A stretch of 61,390 nt of DNA from Gammaproteobacteria bacterium UBA2965 (GCA_002348385.1 DEBD01000003.1:1-61390), one strand, 5' to 3'; counted from the first letter of the stretch, positions 7,616 through 17,037 are shown. Notes: generated by a model not told the origin, from the letters alone. Numbers and translations are program-made.

Positions 7616-10600
7616 TTGAAAGATCTACTTAATCTGTTGAAGGCCCAGGGTGATGTCGACGAATTCGATTCGCTGCGAATCGGTCTCGCGTCGCCGGAGA
7701 TGATTCGGTCATGGTCGTTCGGAGAAGTCAAAAAGCCGGAAACGATCAACTATCGGACCTTCAAGCCTGAGCGTGATGGATTGTTTTGCGCGAGGATTTT
7801 TGGGCCCGTCAAGGACTACGAGTGCCTGTGTGGAAAGTACAAGCGCTTAAAGCACCGTGGTGTGATTTGTGAAAAGTGCGGTGTTGAAGTGACGCTCACC
7901 AAGGTGCGGCGCGAGCGCATGGGCCACATCGAGTTGGCCAGCCCCGTGGCTCACATCTGGTTTCTGAAGTCGCTGCCTTCGCGCATCGGATTGCTGCTCG
8001 ACATGACCTTGCGTGATATCGAGCGGGTTCTCTACTTTGAATCCTACGTGGTGGTGGATCCCGGCCTCACGGATCTGGAGCAGGGCCAACTGCTCACCGA
8101 TGAGGACTACTACCAGAAGCTGGAAGAGTACGGTGACGAGTTCGACGCCCGTATGGGTGCGGAAGCCATCCAGGCGTTGCTGCTCAATATGGATATCGAT
8201 GGCGACGTTGCTCGCCTGCGTGAAGAGATTCCGGCCACCAACAGCGAAACCAAGATCAAGAAGCTGTCGAAGCGGCTGAAGCTTATGGAGGCCTTCGTAA
8301 ACTCCGGCAACAAGCCGGAGTGGATGATCATGACGGTGCTGCCGGTGCTGCCGCCGGATCTGCGCCCGCTGGTGCCTCTGGACGGCGGACGTTTCGCAAC
8401 GTCCGATCTGAACGATCTGTATCGTCGGGTCATCAACCGCAACAACCGCCTGAAGCGGCTGCTCGATCTGTCTGCGCCCGATATCATCGTGCGCAACGAA
8501 AAGCGCATGCTGCAGGAGTCTGTTGACGCGTTGCTGGACAACGGGCGCCGCGGTCGCGCCATCACCGGATCCAACAAGCGCCCGCTGAAATCGCTGGCGG
8601 ACATGATCAAAGGAAAGCAGGGGCGGTTTCGCCAGAACCTGCTCGGCAAGCGTGTGGACTACTCCGGCCGCTCCGTGATCGTGGTTGGGCCCACCTTGCG
8701 CCTGCATCAGTGTGGTCTGCCCAAGAAGATGGCGTTGGAGCTTTTCAAGCCCTTCATCTTCGGCAAGCTTGAGGCGCGTGCCCTGGCAACCACCATCAAG
8801 GCCGCGAAAAAGATGGTGGAGCGCGAGACCTCCGAGGTCTGGGACATCCTGGCGGAAGTGATTCGTGAGCACCCTGTGCTGCTCAATCGGGCGCCGACGC
8901 TGCACCGCCTGGGCATCCAGGCCTTCGAGCCCGTGCTTATTGAGGGTAAGGCGATTCAGCTGCACCCGCTGGTTTGCACGGCCTACAATGCAGACTTCGA
9001 CGGTGACCAGATGGCCGTGCACGTGCCGCTGACGCTGGAAGCGCAGCTGGAAAGCCGCGCGCTGATGATGTCTACCAACAACATCCTGTCGCCGGCCAGC
9101 GGCGAGCCGATCATCGTGCCTTCGCAGGACGTGGTGCTTGGTTTGTACTACATGACGCGCGAAATGGTTAACGCCAAGGGCGAAGGTATGGTGTTCTCCG
9201 GAATCGACGAAGTGCACCGCAGCTATCACGCCGGGTGCATCGATCTTCACGCCAAGGTCAAGGTTCGAATCGATCAGCAGCAGGTGGCCGAAGACGGCAG
9301 TGTTGCCAATGCTCGCGAGGTGGTGGACACCACGGTTGGACGCGCATTGTTCTACGACATCGTGCCCAAGGCGCTGCCGTTTGAGCTGGTCAACAAGGCT
9401 TTGGATAAAAAGGCCATCTCTACGCTGATCAACGCGTGCTACCGGAACGTGGGGCTGAAAGAAACGGTGATTTTCGCCGACCAGCTCATGTACACGGGCT
9501 TTGCTCATTCCACCTCTTCTGGGGCATCCATCGGTGTTGACGATTTCGTGATTCCGGCTGAGAAGCCGGCAATCATCGACGATGCCAAGAACGAGGTTGC
9601 CGAGATCGAGTCCCAGTACGCCTCCGGTCTCGTGACCCAGGGCGAGAAATACAACAAGGTGGTGGACATCTGGTCTCGCGCCAACGACCTGGTTGCGCGT
9701 TCCATGATGGACGGCATTTCCAAGGAAACGGTGGTCAACCGGGACGGAGAGGAAGAAGAGCAGGATTCCTTCAACTCGGTATACATCTATGCCGACTCCG
9801 GAGCTCGTGGCTCACCCGCTCAGATTCGTCAGCTTGCTGGCATGCGCGGGCTGATGACGCGCCCGGACGGCGCCATCATCGAGAACGCCATTACCGCGAA
9901 CTTCCGCGAAGGGCTGAACGTAAACGAGTACTTCATCTCCACCCACGGGGCGCGTAAAGGCCTTGCTGACACCGCTCTGAAGACCGCCAATTCGGGTTAT
10001 CTCACCCGGCGCCTGGTTGACGTGGCGCAGGACGTGGTCATCACCGAAGAAGATTGCGGTACCGATGCCGGCTTGCTGGTGTCGGCCATCATCGAAGGTG
10101 GTGACGTGGTTGAACCCCTGGGCGACCGGGTGCTCGGCCGCGTGGTGGCCCAGGACGTGCTGGACGCCGACAACTCGGTGATCGTCGAGGCGGGCACCAT
10201 GCTCGACGAAGCCTGGGTGGATCAGCTTGATATCCTGGGTATCGACGAAATGGTCGTACGCTCTGCCATCACCTGTACTACTAAATACGGTGTGTGCTCT
10301 TCCTGTTATGGTCGCGACCTTGCTCGCGGGCATCGCGTGAACGTGGGCGAGGCCGTAGGCGTGATGGCCGCGCAGTCCATTGGCGAGCCGGGTACCCAGC
10401 TCACCATGCGTACGTTCCACATCGGCGGCGCCGCATCACGTGCAACTGCCGTGGATAGCATTCAGGTGAAGCACGGCGGCAATGCCAGGCTGCACAACCT
10501 CAAGACGGTTTCCCGCGAGAGCGGAGAGCTGGTGGCCGTGTCCCGTTCCGGTGAGATTGCCGTAGCGGACGAGCATGGTCGTGAGCGGGAGCGCTACAAG

Positions 10601-11824
10601 CTGCCTTATGGTGCGGTCATCTCGGTGGCGGATCAGGACGAAGTGGAAGCTGGGCAGGTGATTGCCCAGTGGGATCCGCACACCCACCCCATCGTTGCCG
10701 AGGTGGGCGGTGTTGTTGAGTTCCAGGGAATGGAAGAAGGGCTGTCTATCAATCGTCAGACGGACGAACTGACCGGCCTGACCAACATTACTGTGCTAGA
10801 CCCCAAGGATCGGCCCACGGCAGGTAAAGACCTGCGGCCAGCGGTGAGCCTGCTGGATGCCAAGGGCGAGCAGGTGTTGCTTCCGGGTAGCGATGTGCCC
10901 GCACACTACTTCATGCCCAATGACGCCATCTTGAATCTCGAGGACAAGGACAATGTTGGTGTGGGCGACGTCATCGCTCGGATCCCTCAGGAAGGCTCCA
11001 AGACCCGTGACATCACGGGTGGTCTGCCGCGAGTGGCTGACCTGTTCGAGGCGCGCAAGCCCAAGGAGCCGGCCATTCTGGCAGAGGCCACCGGTACGGT
11101 GAGCTTCGGCAAGGAAACCAAGGGCAAGCGGCGCTTGGTGATCACGCCTCTGGACGGCGATCCGGTGGAAACCTTGATTCCCAAGTGGCGCAACATCGGC
11201 GTGTTCGAAGGCGAGAGTGTGGAAAAGGGTGAAGTGGTCTGCGATGGTCCACCCAACTCGCATGACATTCTGCGTTTGAAGGGTGTTGCCGAGCTGGCCA
11301 AGTACATCATCAACGAGATCCAGGAAGTCTACCGGCTGCAGGGTGTGACCATTAACGATAAGCATATCGAGGTCATCGTGCGCCAGATGCTGCGTAAGGC
11401 AGAAGTGCTGTCTTCTGGAGAGTCGGAGCTGATTCGCGGCGAGCAGTTGGAGTTCAGCCGGGTGCTAGAGACCAACGAGGTGCTGGAAGCCGAGGGCAAA
11501 GAAAAGGTCGCCTACCAGCGTGTTTTGTTGGGTATTACCAAGGCATCGCTGGCTACCGAGTCCTTTATCTCTGCAGCGTCCTTCCAGGAGACCACCCGGG
11601 TGCTGACCGAAGCGGCGGTGACCGGCAAGGAAGACTTCCTGCGCGGGCTCAAGGAGAACGTGGTGGTTGGACGCCTGATCCCGGCAGGGACGGGCCTTAC
11701 CTATCACAGCGACCGTAAGCGCAAGCGGGAAGAAGACATTGCTGCGCGGGCGGCCAAGGAGCAGGGCGCGACCGCCGACGAGGTGGAACAGGCGCTGTCC
11801 GAGGCCCTCAGCGAGGAGGAATAG
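7616..11824 (+). CDS. rpoC: DNA-directed RNA polymerase subunit beta'
   Basis: Beta' subunit carrying the catalytic magnesium site. I chose TTG 7616, preceded by the strong GGAGGAGA site. It yields 1402 residues beginning (M)KDLLNLLKAQ, matching the family; the frame is open 45 bases further upstream, but that extension lacks homology. The N-terminal zinc site CLCGKYKRLKHRGVICEKCG starts near residue 71, the catalytic NADFDGDQMAVH near 458, and the second zinc cluster (CTTKYGVCSSCYG) near 890. The beta' C-terminal conserved regions follow. The C-terminal tail is acidic. The gene ends the rpo operon; two hairpins follow it. Confidence 0.98.
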   Translation: MKDLLNLLKAQGDVDEFDSLRIGLASPEMIRSWSFGEVKKPETINYRTFKPERDGLFCARIFGPVKDYECLCGKYKRLKHRGVICEKCGVEVTLTKVRRERMGHIELASPVAHIWFLKSLPSRIGLLLDMTLRDIERVLYFESYVVVDPGLTDLEQGQLLTDEDYYQKLEEYGDEFDARMGAEAIQALLLNMDIDGDVARLREEIPATNSETKIKKLSKRLKLMEAFVNSGNKPEWMIMTVLPVLPPDLRPLVPLDGGRFATSDLNDLYRRVINRNNRLKRLLDLSAPDIIVRNEKRMLQESVDALLDNGRRGRAITGSNKRPLKSLADMIKGKQGRFRQNLLGKRVDYSGRSVIVVGPTLRLHQCGLPKKMALELFKPFIFGKLEARALATTIKAAKKMVERETSEVWDILAEVIREHPVLLNRAPTLHRLGIQAFEPVLIEGKAIQLHPLVCTAYNADFDGDQMAVHVPLTLEAQLESRALMMSTNNILSPASGEPIIVPSQDVVLGLYYMTREMVNAKGEGMVFSGIDEVHRSYHAGCIDLHAKVKVRIDQQQVAEDGSVANAREVVDTTVGRALFYDIVPKALPFELVNKALDKKAISTLINACYRNVGLKETVIFADQLMYTGFAHSTSSGASIGVDDFVIPAEKPAIIDDAKNEVAEIESQYASGLVTQGEKYNKVVDIWSRANDLVARSMMDGISKETVVNRDGEEEEQDSFNSVYIYADSGARGSPAQIRQLAGMRGLMTRPDGAIIENAITANFREGLNVNEYFISTHGARKGLADTALKTANSGYLTRRLVDVAQDVVITEEDCGTDAGLLVSAIIEGGDVVEPLGDRVLGRVVAQDVLDADNSVIVEAGTMLDEAWVDQLDILGIDEMVVRSAITCTTKYGVCSSCYGRDLARGHRVNVGEAVGVMAAQSIGEPGTQLTMRTFHIGGAASRATAVDSIQVKHGGNARLHNLKTVSRESGELVAVSRSGEIAVADEHGRERERYKLPYGAVISVADQDEVEAGQVIAQWDPHTHPIVAEVGGVVEFQGMEEGLSINRQTDELTGLTNITVLDPKDRPTAGKDLRPAVSLLDAKGEQVLLPGSDVPAHYFMPNDAILNLEDKDNVGVGDVIARIPQEGSKTRDITGGLPRVADLFEARKPKEPAILAEATGTVSFGKETKGKRRLVITPLDGDPVETLIPKWRNIGVFEGESVEKGEVVCDGPPNSHDILRLKGVAELAKYIINEIQEVYRLQGVTINDKHIEVIVRQMLRKAEVLSSGESELIRGEQLEFSRVLETNEVLEAEGKEKVAYQRVLLGITKASLATESFISAASFQETTRVLTEAAVTGKEDFLRGLKENVVVGRLIPAGTGLTYHSDRKRKREEDIAARAAKEQGATADEVEQALSEALSEEE

Positions 11825-11827
11825 GCG

Positions 11828-11871
11828 CCTCGCGAAGCGAGGTGGGCGAGTTTCCCCTTTTGGGAAACTCG
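11828..11871 (+). terminator. Two hairpins after rpoC
   Basis: Two perfect inverted repeats follow the rpoC stop: 11828-11833 with 11837-11842 (6 bp, loop GAA) and 11847-11856 with 11862-11871 (10 bp, 5-base loop). No T tract follows, so these are not textbook intrinsic terminators. They may protect the 3' end, process the transcript or act with Rho. Confidence 0.5.
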
Positions 11872-11940
11872 TGGCCCTTGGGGTAGTGACGTGCGACGCA
11901 ACTTGCAAGCTATTTGCCTCCGAAGGAGCTAAATAGCCAG

Positions 11941-11969
11941 TTGCCTGGCAACGGGCAGGTGATTACAAT
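11941..11969 (+). promoter_or_regulatory. sigma70 promoter of the str operon
   Basis: A -35 box TTGCCT (11941-11946) and a -10 box TACAAT (11964-11969) are separated by exactly 17 bases. A GC-rich discriminator (cgcgcgctccgcg) follows, as in growth-rate-regulated and stringent promoters. It lies 51 bases upstream of rpsL and after the rpoC hairpins, so it is the likely start of the rpsL-rpsG-fusA-tuf transcript. Confidence 0.7.
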
Positions 11970-12020
11970 CGCGCGCTCCGCGATTTTAGGTTCGTGGAGC
12001 GCCGTTTCAATGGAGAGCAC

Positions 12021-12392
12021 ATGGCAACGATCAGCCAATTGGTGAGGAAGCCACGCAAGCGCAAGGTGGATAAGAACATCGTGCCGGCGCTGCAGGGCTG
12101 TCCTCAGAAGCGCGGGGTGTGTACCCGGGTGTACACGACCACGCCGAAGAAGCCGAACTCGGCCTTGCGCAAAGTGTGCCGCGTGAGACTTACCAATGGA
12201 TATGAGGTCACCTCATACATTGGCGGCGAAGGCCACAACCTGCAGGAGCACTCGGTGGTGCTGATTCGTGGCGGTCGGGTGAAGGATCTCCCCGGCGTTC
12301 GCTACCACACTATCCGCGGCACGTTGGACACCTCTGGCGTGTCAGACAGGCGGCAGCGTCGTTCCAAGTACGGAGCCAAGCGACCGAAATAG
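12021..12392 (+). CDS. rpsL: 30S ribosomal protein S12
   Basis: S12 sits at the decoding centre and controls accuracy; it is the streptomycin-resistance protein. I chose ATG 12021 with a GGAGAG site five bases upstream, giving 123 residues starting MATISQLVRKPR; an in-frame upstream extension to 11994 lacks homology. Both loops where resistance changes map are wild type: TTPKKPNSALRKV (around Lys43) and GGRVKDLPGVRYH (around Lys88). The protein should therefore be streptomycin sensitive. It is the first gene after the str promoter. Confidence 0.98.
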   Translation: MATISQLVRKPRKRKVDKNIVPALQGCPQKRGVCTRVYTTTPKKPNSALRKVCRVRLTNGYEVTSYIGGEGHNLQEHSVVLIRGGRVKDLPGVRYHTIRGTLDTSGVSDRRQRRSKYGAKRPK

Positions 12393-12491
12393 TGTAGGTA
12401 CAAAATTAGGTCCGGCGCTGCTGGCGCCGCAACCTCCGAAGTAAGGCCCCGGATCCGACTCGGGGATGTCCCTGAAGCCAAGGAGCAACAC

Positions 12492-12962
12492 ATGCCAAGA
12501 CGTCGAATTGTCGCCAAGCGCGAAATTCTCCCTGACCCAAAATATCACAACCAGACGGTGGCGAAGTTCATCAACCACGTCATGGTCAGTGGTAAGAAAG
12601 CCGTAGCCGAACGCATCGTATACGGGGCCCTGTCGCGCATCGAAGAGCGCGAAAATCCTGATCCGGTGGAAGTTTTCGAAAAGGCGCTGGAAGCCGTGGC
12701 TCCCTTCGTGGAGGTGAAATCCCGGCGTGTGGGTGGGGCAACCTACCAGGTGCCTGTGGAGGTGCGTCCGTCCCGGCGCCATGCGCTGGCCATGCGCTGG
12801 TTGGTGGAAAGCGCGCGCAACCGGGGGGAAAAATCCATGGCGGCCCGATTGGCTGGCGAGCTAATGGATGCAGCCGATGGCCGCGGCTCTGCGGTCAAGA
12901 AACGAGAAGACACTCACCGGATGGCAGATGCCAACCGGGCGTTTTCTCACTATCGCTACTAG
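12492..12962 (+). CDS. rpsG: 30S ribosomal protein S7
   Basis: S7 initiates assembly of the 30S head and lies near the E site; in E. coli it represses str operon translation. The 156-residue product begins MPRRRIVAKREILPDPKY and contains the family motif KKAVAERIVYGAL. The ribosome binding site AAGGAG is 6 bases from ATG 12492. The 99-base gap after rpsL resembles the E. coli S7 regulatory spacer in position and size, but I cannot identify the binding structure by eye. Confidence 0.98.
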   Translation: MPRRRIVAKREILPDPKYHNQTVAKFINHVMVSGKKAVAERIVYGALSRIEERENPDPVEVFEKALEAVAPFVEVKSRRVGGATYQVPVEVRPSRRHALAMRWLVESARNRGEKSMAARLAGELMDAADGRGSAVKKREDTHRMADANRAFSHYRY

Positions 12963-12992
12963 ATTCTTTCTCAATCGTTTGCGGAGAGCCTG

Positions 12993-15092
12993 ATGCCTCG
13001 TACGACTCCGATTAACCGGTATCGCAATATCGGTATAGTCGCCCATGTGGATGCGGGTAAGACTACCACCACCGAGCGGGTGCTGTTTTATACCGGTCTG
13101 TCTCACAAGATCGGTGAGGTGCACGACGGTGCCGCGGTCATGGACTGGATGGAGCAGGAGCAGGAACGGGGCATCACCATCACCTCGGCTGCTACCACCT
13201 GCTTCTGGAGCGGCATGAACCAGCAGTACGACGAGCATCGTGTCAACATCATCGATACCCCCGGCCACGTGGACTTCACCATCGAGGTGGAACGCAGCTT
13301 GCGCGTCTTGGACGGAGCCGTGGTGGTGTTTTGCGCAACCTCCGGAGTGGAACCCCAATCTGAAACCGTGTGGCGGCAGGCGAATCGCTACCAGGTGCCG
13401 CGCATGGTGTTCGTCAACAAGATGGACCGGGCTGGAGCAGATTTTCTGCGCGTGGTCGGTCAGATCAAGGATCGGCTGGGTTCCACCCCGGTTCCCATCC
13501 AGCTTGCCATTGGCGCCGAGGACAACTTTCAGGGCGTTGTGGACCTGATCCGTATGAAGGCCATCCTGTGGAACGAGGAAGACCAGGGGCTGACATACGA
13601 CCTACTGGACATTCCGGAAGACATGCAGACTGATGCCGAACACTGGCGCGAGGAGATGCTGGAGTCGGCGGCCGAAGCCAATGAGGAACTCATGGACAAG
13701 TACCTGGAAGAAGGCGACTTGTCCGAAGCCGACATCAGGGCGGGCTTGCGCATCCGGACCCTGGCGAACGAGATCGTGCCGGCCATGTGCGGTACTGCTT
13801 TCAAAAACAAAGGCGTGCAGGCAATGCTGGATGCCGTAATCGACTTTCTGCCGGCCCCCACCGAGGTGAAAGCCATTGAGGGCATTCTGGAAGACGATGA
13901 GACAGTGGAGTCGCGCGAATCTGACGACGAGGCGCCATTCGCGGCGTTGGCGTTCAAGATTGCCACGGATCCGTTTGTGGGCACCCTGACCTTCTTCCGG
14001 GTTTATTCTGGCGTGCTGGGCTCCGGTGACCAGGTATACAATCCGGTCAAGTCCAAGCGCGAGCGCGTGGGTCGCATGGTGCAGATGCACTCCAACAACC
14101 GTGAGGAGATCAAGGAAGTCCGCGCGGGCGACATCGCTGCGGCTATCGGGCTCAAGGACGTCACCACGGGCGACACCCTATGTGCCCAGGACGACATCAT
14201 CACCTTGGAGCGCATGGAATTTCCCGAGCCGGTCATTTCCGTGGCGGTGGAGCCGAAGTCGGTTCCCGATCAGGAGAAGATGGGCGTTGCGCTGGGCAAG
14301 CTGGCTCAGGAGGACCCGTCCTTCCGCGTGGAGACCGACGAGGAGTCCGGGCAGACCATCATCTCGGGGATGGGCGAGCTGCATCTGGACATCATCGTCG
14401 ACCGCATGAAGCGCGAGTTCGGAGTGGAAGCCAACATCGGCAAGCCTCAGGTGGCTTATCGCGAGACCATCCGCTCTGCCGTGGACCAGGAAGGCAAATT
14501 CGTACGTCAGAGCGGTGGCCGGGGTCAATACGGGCACGTGTGGTTGAAGATCGAGCCCTATGTAGACGAAGAAGAGGGCAGCATCTACGAGTTCGTCGAC
14601 GAGATCGTCGGTGGGGTGGTTCCCCGTGAATACATCCCCGCGGTGAATAAGGGTATCCAGGAGCAGATGCAAAATGGCGTGATCGCCGGGTATCCGCTCA
14701 TCGGGGTGAAGGCGACGTTGTATGATGGCTCCTTCCACGACGTGGACTCCTCGGAAATGGCGTTTAAGATCGCCGGCTCCATGGCGCTGCGCGACGGTGC
14801 CCAAGCCGCCAGTCCCGTGTTGCTGGAGCCCATTATGAGCGTGGAAGTGGTCACGCCCGAAGAGTACATGGGTGATGTGGTGGGCGACCTGAATCGGCGC
14901 CGTGGCATCATTGCGGGCATGGACGAAAACCCTGCCGGCAAGATCATCCGTGCGGATGTGCCCCTGGCGGAGATGTTTGGTTATTCCACCGACATGCGCT
15001 CCGCGACGCAAGGGCGCGCTACCTACACCATGGAATTTGCCAAATACGCCGAGGTGCCTGACAGCATCGCGGAGTCAATCATCAAACGCTGA
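12993..15092 (+). CDS. fusA: Elongation factor G
   Basis: EF-G is the GTPase that drives translocation and, with RRF, ribosome recycling. The 699-residue protein has the P-loop AHVDAGKT at residues 17-24, switch II DTPGHVDF near 88, NKMD near 142, and the domain IV and V sequences ending AKYAEVPDSIAESIIKR. It lies 30 bases after rpsG and 16 bases before tuf in the conserved str order. Codon use is GC-ending (ATC, ACC, GCC) like the other genes here, in contrast to tuf. Confidence 0.98.
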   Translation: MPRTTPINRYRNIGIVAHVDAGKTTTTERVLFYTGLSHKIGEVHDGAAVMDWMEQEQERGITITSAATTCFWSGMNQQYDEHRVNIIDTPGHVDFTIEVERSLRVLDGAVVVFCATSGVEPQSETVWRQANRYQVPRMVFVNKMDRAGADFLRVVGQIKDRLGSTPVPIQLAIGAEDNFQGVVDLIRMKAILWNEEDQGLTYDLLDIPEDMQTDAEHWREEMLESAAEANEELMDKYLEEGDLSEADIRAGLRIRTLANEIVPAMCGTAFKNKGVQAMLDAVIDFLPAPTEVKAIEGILEDDETVESRESDDEAPFAALAFKIATDPFVGTLTFFRVYSGVLGSGDQVYNPVKSKRERVGRMVQMHSNNREEIKEVRAGDIAAAIGLKDVTTGDTLCAQDDIITLERMEFPEPVISVAVEPKSVPDQEKMGVALGKLAQEDPSFRVETDEESGQTIISGMGELHLDIIVDRMKREFGVEANIGKPQVAYRETIRSAVDQEGKFVRQSGGRGQYGHVWLKIEPYVDEEEGSIYEFVDEIVGGVVPREYIPAVNKGIQEQMQNGVIAGYPLIGVKATLYDGSFHDVDSSEMAFKIAGSMALRDGAQAASPVLLEPIMSVEVVTPEEYMGDVVGDLNRRRGIIAGMDENPAGKIIRADVPLAEMFGYSTDMRSATQGRATYTMEFAKYAEVPDSIAESIIKR

Positions 15093-15108
15093 CGCTGGAG
15101 AGTAGCGC

Positions 15109-16299
15109 ATGTCCAAAGAAAAATTTGAGCGGACTAAGCCGCATGTCAATGTAGGAACGATTGGTCACGTTGACCATGGTAAGACGACGCTGACGGCGGC
15201 GTTGACGAAGGTCTGTGCGCAGGCGCGTGGAGGCGAGGTCAGGGAGTTTGACCAGATTGATAATGCGCCGGAAGAGCGCGAGCGCGGTATTACCATTGCG
15301 ACGTCGCATGTTGAGTACGAGTCGGATAGCCGGCACTACGCGCACGTGGACTGTCCGGGACATGCTGATTATGTGAAGAACATGATCACGGGAGCGGCTC
15401 AGATGGATGGGGCGATTCTGGTGGTGAGCGCGGCGGACGGTCCGATGCCGCAGACGCGCGAGCACATTCTGCTGTCGCGTCAGGTGGGTGTACCGAAGAT
15501 TGTGGTGTACATGAACAAGGCGGACATGGTTGACGACGACGAGCTGTTGGAGCTTGTTGAGATGGAAGTCCGTGAGCTGCTGGACCAGTACGAGTTTCCG
15601 GGTGATGACACGCCGATCGTGATTGGTAGTGCGTTGAAGGCGCTGGAAGGTGATGAGAGTGAGATTGGCACGCAGAGCGTGCAGAAGCTGGTTGAGACGC
15701 TCGATGAGTACATTCCGGAGCCTGAGCGGCCGGTGGATCAGCCGTTTCTGATGCCCATTGAGGATGTGTTTTCGATCTCGGGACGCGGCACGGTGGTGAC
15801 GGGTCGTATTGCGCGTGGTGTGATCACGGTGGGCGAAGAGATCGAGATCGTGGGCATCAAGGAGACGCAGGTGACCACGTGCACGGGTGTAGAGATGTTC
15901 CGCAAGCTCTTGGACGAAGGCCGTGCGGGCGAGAACGTGGGCGTATTGCTGCGTGGCACCAAGCGAGACGAGGTTGAGCGTGGTCAGGTGCTGGCGGTAC
16001 CTGGGAGCATTACGCCGCACACGGAGTTTGACTCTGAGGTGTATGTGCTGTCGAAGGATGAGGGCGGTCGTCACACGCCGTTTTTCAAGGGATATCGTCC
16101 GCAGTTCTTTTTTGAGACGACGGACGTGACGGGCAGTGTGGAGTTGCCGGCGGACGTTGAGATGGTGATGCCGGGAGACAACGTGAACATGAAGGTGTCG
16201 TTGATCTCGCCGATTGCCATGGAAGAGGGTCAGCGTTTTGCTATCCGCGAGGGTGGCCGAACGGTTGGCGCCGGCGTGGTTTCCAAGATCATCGAGTAA
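15109..16299 (+). CDS. tuf: Elongation factor Tu
   Basis: EF-Tu delivers aminoacyl-tRNA to the ribosome. The 396 residues contain P-loop GHVDHGKT (19-26), DCPGHADY and NKAD (NKCD in E. coli). Two things are odd. Residue 336, equivalent to Arg333 of E. coli EF-Tu in the RPQFYFRTTDVTG motif, is Glu, and the preceding Tyr is Phe (RPQFFFETTDVTG). From about 15150 to 16230 the gene prefers ACG, GCG, TCG, CCG, ATT and GAT, unlike fusA upstream; only the last about 60 bases resemble the neighbours. A second tuf copy is likely near the upstream tRNA-Trp, outside this window. Confidence 0.97.
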   Translation: MSKEKFERTKPHVNVGTIGHVDHGKTTLTAALTKVCAQARGGEVREFDQIDNAPEERERGITIATSHVEYESDSRHYAHVDCPGHADYVKNMITGAAQMDGAILVVSAADGPMPQTREHILLSRQVGVPKIVVYMNKADMVDDDELLELVEMEVRELLDQYEFPGDDTPIVIGSALKALEGDESEIGTQSVQKLVETLDEYIPEPERPVDQPFLMPIEDVFSISGRGTVVTGRIARGVITVGEEIEIVGIKETQVTTCTGVEMFRKLLDEGRAGENVGVLLRGTKRDEVERGQVLAVPGSITPHTEFDSEVYVLSKDEGGRHTPFFKGYRPQFFFETTDVTGSVELPADVEMVMPGDNVNMKVSLISPIAMEEGQRFAIREGGRTVGAGVVSKIIE

Positions 16300-16342
16300 G
16301 CCGCGCCCTCGCGGGTGGCACACCCGCAGCAATGACCTCAAG

Positions 16343-16367
16343 ATAAGCCCGCGTTCCGCGGGCTTAT
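16343..16367 (+). terminator. Terminator hairpin after tuf
   Basis: An 11-bp perfect stem, 16343-16353 with 16357-16367, closes a 3-base loop (ttc) and is followed by a weakly T-rich stretch (tcgttc). It lies 43 bases after tuf and probably ends the str transcript. The pilus genes on the opposite strand converge on it from the right. Confidence 0.7.
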
Positions 16368-16383
16368 TCGTTCAGGCGGCGCA

Positions 16384-16656
16384 AAAAAAGAAGCTGCGGT
16401 GCCGAAGACGTCCAGGCCCACCTGGCCGCCGTGCGAAGCGTAGCCCCTTCGCCAGCCGTTGGGCAGCCTCCATCAGAGGAGTCTGTTCCACGGCCGCATG
16501 CGTGAGTGCAGGCAGCCACAGTTGAACGGTGATGGCTTCCCTCCGGGTGCCGAACGAATCGTAGCTGCAACGAATCCAGGAACACGGTGCTGATCTAGAG
16601 TGATTGGGCGGGATTCTATGTTCTTTCGTCAAAATCGCTGGTGGGGTGTGTGCAAT
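16384..16656. other. Non-coding stretch between tuf and pilE
   Basis: These 273 bases separate the converging str and pilus units. A minus-strand reading frame (16632-16372) has no recognisable homology, no good ribosome binding site and an Arg-rich end, so I do not call it a gene; it might be a decayed remnant. A seven-A run at 16382-16388 would be a T tract for minus-strand transcripts ending the pilus operon, but the hairpin before it (arms CCAGG/CCTGG) is weak and not adjacent. Confidence 0.4.
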
Positions 16657-17037
16657 CTACCAATTGCCCGTGGTGACTCCGCGGGTGTCGAGGCTGAGAT
16701 TGCCATCCTCGGCCTGCGCTCCTTGAGCGACTCCTGAGACCACCACGCAGTCGGCAATGGTTCCACCGCCGCAGGCGGCGGCGCTCACCAGATAGTTTCC
16801 GTCGTCGCTGGAGACGTTCTCATCCGAGGCGTAGCCAAGGTCGGTGAGGTCTTCAGTGTATGTTAACTCTTCTGCAAAGAAGCGTTCCTGGGCGTTGACT
16901 ACCTGCACGATGAGACCGTATCCGTCTGCCCGATTGCCGCGCTGCACGTACTCCTGATACGAAGGGTACGCGAGCGCAGCGAGCACGGCCGCGATCACCA
17001 GTGCGACCACCATTTCAATGACCGTGAATCCTTTCAT
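16657..17037 (-). CDS. pilE: Type IV minor pilin PilE
   Basis: Minor pilin of the type IV pilus, thought to help prime pilus assembly at the tip. I chose ATG at 17037, giving 126 residues starting MKGFTVIEMVVALVIAAVLA: a very short leader, a prepilin peptidase site after Gly3, Phe+1 and Glu+5, then the hydrophobic helix. A pair of Cys residues near 92 and 99 could form the C-terminal disulfide. The gene is the last of the cluster, starting two bases after the pilY1 stop, as pilE follows the pilY genes in Pseudomonas. Confidence 0.9.
   Translation of the reverse strand: MKGFTVIEMVVALVIAAVLAALAYPSYQEYVQRGNRADGYGLIVQVVNAQERFFAEELTYTEDLTDLGYASDENVSSDDGNYLVSAAACGGGTIADCVVVSGVAQGAQAEDGNLSLDTRGVTTGNW

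Noticed and set aside
7847..9508. A 553-codon open frame antisense to rpoC
   Set aside because: Long antisense frames are expected opposite GC-rich genes; the product has low complexity and no homology that I can see.
15082..16341. A 419-codon open frame antisense to tuf
   Set aside because: It mirrors tuf exactly and results from tuf's biased codon use; the translated sequence is Arg/His-rich with no recognisable domain.
16372..16632. Minus-strand 86-codon frame between tuf and pilE
   Set aside because: No good ribosome binding site, an Arg-rich end and no family resemblance; too weak to call a gene, though a decayed remnant is possible.
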